In this document: in pieces, positions 22,898 to 33,427 of the stretch
Layout of the letters: each line of letters opens with the position of its first letter
Position numbering within the stretch: the first letter of the stretch is position 1
Assembly: GCA_026120035.1 (NCBI GenBank)
Contig: JALRME010000015.1
Coordinates: forward strand, 737,830 to 801,829
DNA from: Coleophoma eucalyptorum
Taxonomy: Eukaryota > Ascomycota > Leotiomycetes > Helotiales > Dermateaceae
Direction: 5' to 3'
DNA length: 64,000 nucleotides
Made by a program: the position numbers and the translations under genes
Notes under the pieces: model-generated
What the model saw: only the letters and a program-made list of their open reading frames with translations
The model's database searches: none
What the model was told of the DNA's origin: nothing

Positions 22898-23527
22898 TCA
22901 GCAAACAAACTTTGGTATCCATGGTGGGGTACAAGAGACAGAATCAATCTTGCTCTGAAACGCCGTCGTGTCCAATATGTCATCATCTTCATCTGATTGA
23001 TCGCCCATTGCATTAAGGACTGCTTCGACGAACTCGGCGTGATAACGAGAACATTGGTCTTCCCATTCATCCCACCGTTCACTATTGTCCGCATCCAGGT
23101 CAAGGTCTGAGTTGTCTGAGTCTGAGTTCGAATCTGAGTCTGAATCTGAGTCCGAATCCCAGTCCATAAAACTATGGTCCCTCCCAAGTGATGATTTCGA
23201 TAGAATATGAAGCTTATCCTCCTTCTGAATTATTTTGAGATCATCTTCATTGTCGTCGATCTCGTCCTCGCCATCGTCCTCATCTATCTCAACTTCGGTA
23301 ACTTTCCAATTTCCAGTTGTAGCCCCTGTAAGATTTTCAATCTCTTCCTTTTTAAATCTGGGACTGTAAGGCCCTTTAGACTCTTTAAGTGCATAGTTAA
23401 TTTCCTGTAAAAGAACATCGTAGAGGTTGGCGTGCCCACATAATAGACGAAGGTTGTGTGACTTTTTGTTCACTTCAGAATGGAGTTTCTTTTGAACGGT
23501 TTTAGCGAGATCGTATACTTCGCTCAT
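22898..23527 (-). CDS. Acidic conserved fungal protein with Asp-Ser repeat
   Basis: Single exon, 209 aa from the ATG at 23527 (MSEVYDLAKTVQKKLHSEV). The frame stays open 40 residues further upstream, but the MSEVYDLAKTVQKK start is preferred because an N-terminal segment of this kind followed by NLRLLCGHANLYDVLL looks like the conserved beginning of a fungal protein family I have seen annotated only as hypothetical. The middle is very acidic (EVEIDEDDGEDEIDDNEDD) and carries a DSDSDSDSDSNSDSDN run (about residues 127-142), potential casein kinase 2 sites. There is no signal peptide or membrane segment. Function unknown. Confidence 0.65.
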   Translation of the reverse strand: MSEVYDLAKTVQKKLHSEVNKKSHNLRLLCGHANLYDVLLQEINYALKESKGPYSPRFKKEEIENLTGATTGNWKVTEVEIDEDDGEDEIDDNEDDLKIIQKEDKLHILSKSSLGRDHSFMDWDSDSDSDSDSNSDSDNSDLDLDADNSERWDEWEDQCSRYHAEFVEAVLNAMGDQSDEDDDILDTTAFQSKIDSVSCTPPWIPKFVC

Positions 23528-26373
23528 ATTTTGGATGGTTGACTTTTGGATTCTCACGAAAGCATGTACAAATTCTCGACGTGAGAACGACAGAAAATGC
23601 CGAGAAAACAATGCTGGGGATTTCGAGTCGAGATATAAAATTTTCACCCTTCATAAATTTCTCACCGATCTGAAGTCATGCCATGCCCATGGGCTGCAGC
23701 AGATGAATAAGCATAATGAACATCTATCCCCTGTATCATGCAAAGGCATGACTACTCGTACATTGAAGCCCTTTCCTAACAGCAAGGAGAGGAGTCCAAG
23801 ACTCGTTCTAACACCGCAGTTCAAAGAGTTGGAGACATGTTTGAGCTCCAAACCTGGTCATCAGCACGGCCTTGATTGGCTCTGCAAGCTTGCCCGGATA
23901 GAATGGACGCAACCACCTTTCGTATTCCTGCAGAGGGATAACCACGACAGTACTGTTCCTCAGTTTTGTCCGGCTTTTCCACGCACGTTCTGTGCTGTTG
24001 CCCATACCGGGCCTTACTCTTAGAGTTTTGGCTACGCCTGTGCTACTGCGCTGCACGATCAGCTTGATAATAAACTGTGCAGGAGCCACAGTGCGCTAGC
24101 CACATGGCCAGCGGGTTCGAGAAAATAATGACACTCCCCAAAGTCATCGCTACCAATTACACTCATTAGTTCTGCCATGGGCCTGCAGCTGTATACGTAG
24201 CTGCAAAATAGCTTGTCAAGATTTCGCACCAATTCTGAGCTGTGCTGTATCTCTTATCGTACGATTAGATGGCAGAGAGAAAAGCTATCGGGATTGTCAG
24301 GGCTCGCGTTATCTTTCGCCTACCGGAGGCTGTACCGGCGAGGGGTTAGTAACATCAGAGAAGAAATCGAAACCACACCGATGGGCAATGCTTAGAACCC
24401 ATTCTTTTGTCTTGCTCTGACCGTGTTTGCCGGTGAGTGGGATAAAGAAGGCTGCATGGATTTGTGCAGTAGTGAACGGCCCACTTCAGCATTCGGGGTT
24501 CGGGATTCGAGGAGGCTGGATTCCCCAATCGACAACGCACGAGAGTTCTTAACCAGGTTTGTCACGCAGTGATGATGAATACTTCAAGTTCACAAGAAGG
24601 TTATCCATATGTACTGCCATCTCTGATCGTATTGACGGTCGCATCGAGTGACCGAGACTCATGTGACTCGTATCCACCATGGTTCAGGGCTCCCAGGGAC
24701 CTCAGGGAGCTCCTGGTTCTTTACGGGATAGTTATCACGCTAACTAAGTAAATAAATATTTTATATAGAGTCAATAGGACCGCCTATCACTCATTTTCAG
24801 TATTAGGTTTAAGCCAGTCCTTGAATTAAATCAAGTCATCTAGAATCTATAAGTTAATTGTAAGATCTAAATCTATTCGATTCTCTGTATATTCAACCAT
24901 ATATTTTAGTGAGCAGTTTACCTTCCACTAACGACTTGACAGTATTATAACTTGGATAGGATGTCTGTTAAGTCTTTATTAGGGTGTCAGTATTGGAGGT
25001 TGCAAGCGGACTGCCGCTTCTTAAGAAAAGCAGATGCTCCTTCTAGCGAATAGTCAAGTATACGGTAGTTTCAGCTATAAACAATACACCTAAACCTCCT
25101 GATCCAAGTAGAGAACAATTAGAAGCTTTTTACCAGGCCTTGATATTTCTGATGTCAAGCAAGCTCCGAAATATTGGCCTTTGCAGGATGATGCGTGCAC
25201 TGTCGAACATCGAAAGCAGAATATATTGTAGGGCAAGCCCAGATTAAGGACGAAGACTTTTATAAGCGGCCAGTAGCTACTCAACAAGCGACTGGATCTG
25301 GTGGGAACAAGAGGCTATTGGTTGTAGAAGATTGGCGTTTTAAGTAAATTTTGCTGGTGCCAAGATTCTTATATGCCAAGAGTTCTTGTATATGAAGGTT
25401 TCCCGTATATGCACCACATTAGTTCATCATAGCTCGTTTCATGAAGCTATTAGAACTCTATTTTACCCTAGTTCTAACATCTTCTTCGTATCATTAAAAC
25501 TAAATATACGCTCATTTGAGCTCTCCAAAATAATGATTCTGAGGCTGAATTATACACAGTTTTTTTACATGAACTACTTAGTCTCACAGTAAAATTACCA
25601 TTTCAATATTTAAGAAATCTAATAAAAGGATTCTTTTCTCAGATGTGACATCCTTGGCCATTAGCACCCGACCATGAACAACAAAATTAAGTCTTACCTT
25701 AGGTAAGAGTTTGAGTATATCCACAAGGGCTCGTCAGCATTCCCAAAGATTACTACGCCAGATCCCCAGAGGTCTGTATACAAACCTACTCAGGAGATAT
25801 TGTGCCGGCCACTGCACGGGTTTAGAATCGTGCAGTGTAAAGTGGGAGACATAATGGCAATGGGAGCGTGCGATAGTGGGATGAAACTTGACCATGATTG
25901 ATTATCCAGTCTAGATGCAAAGATCAGGCCAAATAGAATGATTCAAATCTAAGAGGATAAAGGCTTGAAATTATAGGAAAGGTGTCTCATAGGGCTAATA
26001 GATCAAATCCCGGTTTCTTATTTCATGAGTTTCCAGAATCTAGCAGTATCTGCTCCTAGTCTTTAGTGTTTAAAAACGAAATCTATAGATAAGACGAGAA
26101 AGTAATCCCAGATAACGAATGATATCGGATCTCTACGGCAACCCTTATCTAATTTACTGGGGTTGGCATCATACAACTTACAGTACATCTCTTATCGTAT
26201 AAGCCGTCCTGAATCTGGCCAAGATTTACCCGTTTTGAGGAGTTACGGCTCCGCTATCATGCAGCAGACTTGATATCAGGTGATCGAGAGTTCTAGCTTT
26301 ATAATTCATGCACTTCCTTTTAGAAGCAGATCAATGCCATAATCAAGCTGGTATCCGAAGGAATCGGTCAGAT
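23528..26373. other. 2.8-kb AT-rich gene-poor island
   Basis: From about 24750 to 26300 the sequence is strongly AT-rich and stop-rich in all frames. A stretch near 25095-25215 can be read on the plus strand as a fragment resembling coding sequence (REQLEAFYQALIFLMSSKL) without start or continuation, so it may be a decayed gene or transposon piece. Frames of 60-160 codons at 23535-24089 overlap the start of the acidic protein gene or lack recognisable features. Confidence 0.4.
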
Positions 26374-27794
26374 ATGCCATCCCGAACCTCAACTTGGCCA
26401 ACAGGCTGGCCCTCTTTCACACCTGCCGACAATGATCCCTCTGACACATTTTTAAAGGAGCTGAAAGCTAGCATTATCTCAGAATACGGTGCCACTGCTT
26501 TGCGTGATTCTTGGATCAAAACCTGCACCAAGCTCGCGAATGTAACAACGCGGATTCGGACTCTAGGCACTGCCGCCATTCCAATTCTCTCCTACGATGA
26601 GGTCGTCACACACACTAATGAAGCTACCTTGGCCCGCATGAAAGCAGCAGGATGTTTTATCATCCGCGGAGTTATTCCAATTGAAGTAGCAACACAGGAG
26701 TTTGAAGAGTTACAGGCTTTTATTGCAGACAACAAGGAGACTGTCACAGGTTGGCCTGCAAAGAGCGTGGCGATATACCATCTCTACTCTAGTCCCACGC
26801 AGTTAAAACTTAGGACTAACCCACGCCACCTCAAACTACAGCGTTTGTTAAATTCATTATGGGGTGACACATCTTGCTTGCCAGAAGAGCTAGAGGAGCA
26901 GTACAACCCTGTCTTATATCCCGATGCCCTACGGATCAGAAAACCCGGACAAGAATTTCTCGGGCTAGGGCCACACATTGATGCAGGCTCTCTTTCACGA
27001 TGGGCGGATGATGAGTACCGGCGTACGTATGAAGCTATTCTATCAGGAAGGCCAGAGGAGTATGACCCGTACAACATGAAGCACCGGAAAGCAGCGAATC
27101 CAGCGATGTTCCCCAGTGGGCCACATAGTACTGTGCTGCGAACATTTCAGGGGTGGACTGCTTTAACGCCATGTTGGCCGGGAGCGGGCGGTTTGATGCT
27201 TGTTCCTGATATCAAGACTGTTACGGCGTATATGATTTTGCGACCGTTTTTCACGGCTCCGGCAGATGGAGACTGGAGAGACCCTGAGAAGTGGGAAGTC
27301 GATGAGATATCGGGGTGGTTTCCAGGGACCTATCGGTGGGATTCGCAGCTACTGAGTCCGGCGAGCCATCCCCATCTGTTTCTTGAAGACACTTTGTTGA
27401 GTATTCCGGAGATGGTGCCGGGTGATACAGTGTGGTGGCATGCAGACGTCAGTGGACCCCTTACCTTTGTACATGTTAGCGTGTTGTTTCTTGGTGGTAG
27501 TACATACTCACAATCCTACAGATGTGTCATGCAGTTGAAACAACGCACAATGGTAGTGTGACTGCAAGTGTTTGTTATATTCCATCAGCACCGTCAACAC
27601 CGTCCAATATCGCCTATATTCGTAAGCACTGGAAAGATCTGGTAGCCGGCATTCCACCTGATGACTACAAGTATCTAGATGGCACAGGTAGTGAACTTGT
27701 TCTAAGCAAACAGAATGAGAGAGTGATGAGAGGTGCGTTGCCTTTAGACGCTATCAGTGCTGAAGGAAGACGAGGTCTTGGTGAAGGTGTATGA
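26374..27794 (+). CDS. DUF1479 family (YbiU-like) putative Fe(II)/2-oxoglutarate oxygenase
   Basis: Predicted join(26374..27447,27522..27794), 448 aa. Residues about 90-130 hold the family's GCFIIRGVIP. A jelly-roll core follows with the likely metal ligands: the H-x-D in GLGPHIDAGSLSRW and the distal His in WWHADMCHAVE, which is created only by splicing the 74-nt intron (GTCAGT...CTACAG) in phase 0. Other conserved pieces are YNPVLYPDALRIRKPG and FQGWTALTPCWPGAGGL. The family is structurally related to phytanoyl-dioxygenase-like enzymes, but its substrate is unknown. The start at 26374 (MPSRTSTWPTGWPSF) is preferred over an in-frame ATG at 26308, whose extra 22 residues look unlike the family. 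No neighbour explains its role. Confidence 0.85.
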
Positions 27795-28850
27795 CACACG
27801 GCACAATGTCGTCTTTTTTTGTGAGCAAGCAGAAATTAGGAGACCGACGAAATGCAAGAGCATAACACAATTCAAAGTGTGCTAGCATTTCCGTCACCGG
27901 AGCGCAGAATCCCTTGACATAACCTCGGCTTCTGCTGTAGCATTGCAGCTATAAATGAGATAGGTGTGGAAGTAGACTATCTCACGATTTAGATGCTCAT
28001 TCTATTTGGCACTTCAGCCCTTCAGAACATCAGTGGTCCTATGACTTTTTTGTGTCACGCATATTCTCACTAGGGTAGATGCTAAGTGCTGGGGTAGATC
28101 TCCACCTAACACTGGAGTAGATTACCGAAGGGCCCCTGATAAGATTTGATTGCCGCTTTCTTAGAACGTGCTGCAGGCTGAGGAGGATTCGCCTTGCAAC
28201 TATCGTCGAGAACAAACGAATCCTTTTCCATGAAAATATTTTAGCGAGGACAGAGATTGAGTTTTCCTGGACTGGTCTGTCCTCATCTGGAATATGAAAT
28301 CAGTATTTTGCCGTCCCATACATTCCTGATACTGCACTGTGGTGGTAGAAGATTAGATTCCTAACGAGTAACCGTCCCTCGCCAAAGTATCTGCTAGATT
28401 TAGCGAGCATATACTGACGGCGCCCCATCTTCAGCTATGCACATAGATGATTGTGATGTTGCCACGCTCTTTCGTACTCCTTTTCAAATTTTCTGCATGC
28501 GAAACTGCTTTAATCGTCATGTATCTACAAACAGTGGTTGGTGAGAGTTTTGTTCGAGGATATCTTCGCCTGCCAAGTACGGTATTTGCGCAAGAAGTAG
28601 AGTCTCAGACACAATGCACCGTTCGCTTTTGGCCCCCATTTTACGTCAACGGCATATGCAGGAAATTGTGGTCAGGTGCTTTCTGGCGAGGTAGGGATTA
28701 TGAAGGAATAATATCGCAACCGGATGACTTGTTATTTACTCATCCGCTCTCAGCCTCACTGATAAAGGTGCTCCTCCCAGAGAAAGTAGCTCGAAGAGGG
28801 CTTTGAGTTTCTAGCCGTCTTTACACCACCACTCTATTTAGCCCAGAATT
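27795..28850. other. 1-kb spacer upstream of the AAA ATPase
   Basis: It contains the 3' region of the DUF1479 gene and the promoter of the AAA gene. One open frame, 28447-28806 (119 codons, ATG start), is hydrophobic at its N-terminus but resembles nothing known and I do not call it a gene. Short direct repeats of a GGGTAGAT/GAGTAGATT motif occur around 28073-28123. Confidence 0.4.
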
Positions 28851-31670
28851 ATGAGCATATATTCACCAACGCCTAATAGCGCAGGCGCGCTTTCACGTTC
28901 TTCATCTCCGGATCGCTTCGATTTGCACTCCAGCCGGCCAGCCGAGACCGGCGGTAATCGAAAGCTCGATGTGTTGTTCCAAGCGCGATGCAATGAGACT
29001 GGCAAACTTCAGAAAGTCCACTATTCCGCAAAGCCCTTCCAGGGCATTGATTGGGATACGATCAATGATCAACGAGGGATATCCACCATCGAGGTAATAC
29101 TTGATATCCATGGTAAGGATATCACTGGGAAACCCAGCGAGATGAAGGCTAGTCACCGAGCCAAGGACCACGAGGATATCGACTTCCGCGCTGATTTCAT
29201 CCCGGAGAGTATGCGCAATCCCCAAATACATATCCACTCTCGCGCGCTTCAGACTGCACTGCGCAAGATAGTTCAATACTATCCAAGTCAGACCCTGAGC
29301 GGGCGGAACGTCAGGATCCATCATCCATACCGAGTGATTATGCACAATTTCAAGAGGCTACAGGCCTATAAAGCCACATATGATGAGACTGAATCGATGC
29401 AATTAGCAGACTCTAACAGTGGCGGCCCCGTTTCTGCGAGCGGAACCGACAGGTGTGATGCAGAAACGTCGCATGAAATAGGAGTTTTATTAGACCATCT
29501 CACTCCAGAATATCAGAGAGAGATATTGCCAGAGTTGAAAAATTACGAGCAAACTGTGCCAGTAGCTAACTTTCAAATGCTATGGTTATTGTTCGAGCCT
29601 GGTTGTGATGTGTACACCAAAGTTGATGGACGCTGGCAAGCATTTGTAGTCGAAAATACAGAGGAAAAACCGAAAACTGAAAATCCGTTTGGACAACCTC
29701 TAAGAAGCCGCAAAGATCAATACAATCGGGTCATCATATCAGTTTGGAGACTCGCATACTCTGGGCGCAACTTATATCGTGAAAAACACAAGTTCTCAGT
29801 CCTAGAGTACTATGGGGAAAGGGAAATCACGTCACTCAACATATTTCCAAGTCATTATTTGGATCGAGAGGATGGTGGTGCGACAAGGAGGAGCTTGGAA
29901 GAACAGGGCAAACTCTACTACGATATCGCCCAAAAAGGGCCTGTGCATATGGCCTACGACGGAATGACGCTCAACGCAGACATACCACCGGATCCTGTAG
30001 TGCCACCGGTGAAGAGTAGATGGGTATGTTTATTGATTCATTACAATATGTACTTTAGGGGCCGGCTCATTACATACTCAGATGATATCTCCTGCTCTAT
30101 GATTAACGATGGTTTTTGCCTAACTTTCAACTTTTATTATAGTACCAAGGACAAATCATTATTGATCCCAAGGCATACAAAGATTACTCCCAAAGTGATT
30201 TAAATGGACAGCCATACCGCATGCCTCCTCCAAGACGGAATGATAATGACTCTGAAGATGAAGACGATGACTTTTTGAAAGAGCCATCTGATTTTGGTGG
30301 TGGGGCTAGATGGGCCAAGTACAACAACATTGATCCTAAAGTTGTGTCCTCTCTCAGCAATCATCATTACTTCTTGCTTCCGTCCTCTATTACTGGTTTC
30401 AATCTGAAAGAGAAGTCCTGGGGTATGTGATCTCCTTTCTTGGCGTATTCTAAAGGCTCATCAGCACATCAGCGAAATTTGATATCCAGTGTGTTCAGCC
30501 CGTAGACTGGCCACCAAGAGGTAGTGAAGGATTCAACCATTTGGTGCTACCGCCTGATAGGGATGATATTGAGATTCTCAAAGCACTTGCAAGACACAAA
30601 GACAGCAAGAGAAGCGAAAACGTCTGGGCTGCAGATTTCGTCCAGGGAAAGGGAGAAGGGCAGGTATTTCTTCTACATGGTATTCGCAGCTGTCCCCAGA
30701 AACTGGATGCCTCTAACTCATCATTTTTCAAGGTCCACCAGGAACTGGAAAGACTTATACAGTCGGTAAGTATTCCGTGTCCTCTAGATTTATATCGCTT
30801 GCTAACTATCCCAGAATGTATCGCAGAGCACACACGTCGACCTCTTCTGTCTTTGGCAGTTGCAGACATAGGTGTTTATGGGCCTGTTATGGAGAATGCC
30901 TTAATGAAATGGTTTAGATTGGCAGCCGATTGGGGAGCTGTGCTGTTGATAGACGAAGCCGATGTATTCTTGCAAAAACGAACAAATGATGATATGACTA
31001 GGAACGGATTAGTCGCAGGTATTCTGGATGAATTCTTCACAAAGTTAACTGCTGACAAGTCTTTAGGTTTTCTCCGGACTATGGAATATTACACCGGAAT
31101 GTTATTTCTGGTATGTGATTATTGACATCATCGTGTCTTGGAATGTACATTGATAGTAATAGACCACAAATCGGCTGGGTGAGATTGACGATGCATTTCT
31201 ATCCCGGATTCAAGTTGCCATCGGTTACGAGAGCCTGAGTAACGAAGCGCGTGCGCACATCTGGAACAACTTCTTTCGCAAGCTCAAGAAGGAGAGAACT
31301 GATATCTTAGTCACGGAACGAGCCAAGCAATTTGTTCGTACGGATTCCGTGTTAAAGAATCTTGAACTCAATGGGCGCGAAATAAGAAATGGTACGCTCT
31401 GCTAAGTTTGTTTGCACACTGACCAACTATTAATATTATAAAGCACTTCAAACCGCCATTGCCTTGGCTACACACGATGCAGATAGCAATTCCGAGACCG
31501 GTATTGCCAGTTTTGTGGAGGTGATTCCTGATCATTTCCAACAAGTGATTGAGCGTAGACGTGTGTTTGTTGACGACACTAATAGTATCCGAAACATGAC
31601 GCTGGAGGAGCGGGCCTTCAATGAAGGATTGAGGAAAGATCGGAACCTGAAGAACATTTCAATGGATTAA
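28851..31670 (+). CDS. AAA-type ATPase with fungal DUF7025 N-terminal domain
   Basis: Predicted join(28851..30023,30143..30422,30473..30679,30733..30765,30815..31018,31067..31110,31163..31391,31444..31670), 798 aa, eight exons. Residues about 200-385 form the DUF7025-like domain (FQMLWLLFEPGCDVYTK, then FPSHYLDRE). An acidic linker (NDSEDEDDDF) and the ATPase core follow: Walker A GPPGTGKT from residue 554, encoded by a 33-nt exon, Walker B LLIDEAD around 608-614, sensor-1 region MLFLTTNR, then LGEIDDAFLSRIQVAI with the Arg-finger region. The C-terminus includes LNGREIRNALQTAIALA, typical of the lid domain. The family is common in filamentous fungi and of unknown client. The 48-nt fifth intron (31019-31066) is a multiple of three with no stop, so its retention would insert 16 residues. 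Convergent with the STAND-like gene. Confidence 0.88.
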
Positions 31671-31818
31671 GAACACCTCTGGGTCAAGACAAATCTGGAG
31701 TATGGTTTATATATTTCATTTGTGTGTTATGTGTTAACAGACGTAGATAAATAACCATTGAAGTTATTACTCGTGCCAACCTTCTCAAAAATTGTCTTTC
31801 CTCGATCTGTCATATAGA

Positions 31819-33427
31819 TCAACGGAGTCTTAGACGGGAGTAGCTCCTCGGTCCTGAGATACTTGTATCCAATCTATCCTCGACCTTCACCTTCTCCAAT
31901 AGCACCAAGCTTTGACCAGAAGACACAACTATAGTTTTAGAAATTGCTCGCACATTCGAACCACTTAGACCTAATATATCAAGCAGTTGCCCAAGATAAC
32001 CTCTTCCACCAGAAGCACCAGTGTCTAGAACTTCAAACCCAGAAATTATGATTAAGTGAGGCTCTGGAGCAAGGTCTAGAAACTGCTCAAGCAGGGACAA
32101 GCATAATGAGATCGACGTGACAGTCCCATCAATCTGGTCAAAATCACCATCCAGTAAGCCAATGTCTTGTTGGTGGCTTTTCAATATAAAGGTCCCAAGG
32201 CCAAATATTAAAGCATAAATGATATGCATGAGAAGAAGATGTCCTGATATCTCTTCTACGTTCTTGTTATGACTGTGGTAGCAATTGAGTAGCACAGACG
32301 GTATTCCCGCAGCTTTTGCAGCGATGCTTAATGCTGAGGCTGATTTGGTATCTCGTGCTCGGGCAGATTCCTGAAGCCAGAGGAGCCTACTATTTGATCC
32401 TTCCTTACGCCACCATCCATCAAGTTTCTTCTGTAGTCTCTGGTCTGGTCGCCATTCATACGGAGGTGCTTTGAGACTTCCAAAGTCTTGTCCTGGTAGG
32501 AAGCTTTCGACCCGGTTTAACAGTATTACGAGTTTGTCTCGATGAATTTCAATCAGATCATTGGGAGGTGGTGTTGATGAGTCTGGCAGCGGTTGAATCC
32601 TTGGTGTTTGTAGAATGGAAGAAGGCGCGGTCATTGTGGGGACCAAGTCTGGTTGATGCGCCTGTTGTTTTTGTGCTTGAAGGATAGTTTTCAGAATGTT
32701 CATCGGTAACTCTGTGGTTGTTTGCTTGATATCCTCTAATAGCAGGAGGATTTGATTCCCACCCTGATTCATATCTTGCTTAAGAGCAAGGTAGTTTGCG
32801 TCTGAAATTTGAGCATTTTCGAGTTGAGAATTGTGCATTTTCCCCAAGAACTCCATAATTGCCGTTCTAGTTTGCTGTGGATATCCTCTTTCATCAACAA
32901 CATGTCAGCAGAAATATACACCGGAATATAAATCAACTTAAATAGAGGACGATCCCAAATAATTTAATTACGATCTGAATCAAATAAAGGACTTACAAAT
33001 TGATCACCTGTAGCAGCAACTCTAGATTCTGCATTTGCCTAGCAATACCAGCCTGCAACCGATCCGCTCTCTGCTTCTCAGTAAAAGTCCACTGTAACTT
33101 TCTAGCAAAACCTCGGTGTATACTGGAACTGCTCGATAATTCACCTTCCAAACTCTTTCCGTACCTTCTGCAAACATGGTCTAGATATTCTTGTACAGGG
33201 ACTCTAATTTCTTCTATGAGACTGTCAAGACCAGCCTTATAGCCATCTGCGAGAGGCGAGTTAGAGAGTTCTTGCACCGCTTCCAGATTAAGGATCAGTC
33301 GTCGTAAAAACTGCGCATTATCGTTGTACTCTTTCTTAGCACCTCGAGTGTCATCCAGTGCTGTTGCGACTTTAACAAGCAAGGAGATGGCGCTCGCGAT
33401 ATCGCCGGCAGACCATCCGAATGACAT
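31819..33427 (-). CDS. Degenerate STAND-like protein with fungal N-terminal helical domain
   Basis: Predicted complement(join(31819..32887,32997..33427)), 499 aa; the 109-nt intron joins QVINL to GYPQQTRTAIMEF. Residues 1-160 resemble the helical N-terminal domain of fungal STAND/NLR-like proteins (MSFGWSAGDIASAISLLVKV, then repeated amphipathic helices). A Gln-rich helical linker follows (about 165-235). The C-terminal half has the outline of a P-loop domain (RLLWLQESARARDTKSASAL where a Walker A strand-loop-helix would lie; LIIISGFEVLD where Walker B would lie), but the GxxxxGKS loop is absent, so NTP binding by the usual mode is unlikely. No ankyrin, WD or TPR repeats follow. Function in non-self recognition or signalling is inference only. 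Confidence 0.7.

Noticed and set aside
23535..24023. 162-codon plus-strand frame
   Set aside because: It starts just upstream of the acidic gene's ATG on the opposite strand and shows no family features or codon pattern.
24095..24125. GGGTTCGAG resembling a tRNA B box
   Set aside because: No complementary arms or acceptor stem around it.
28447..28806. 119-codon frame just upstream of the AAA gene
   Set aside because: Hydrophobic start but no signal-peptide cleavage pattern, no homology recognised, and it lies in the expected promoter.
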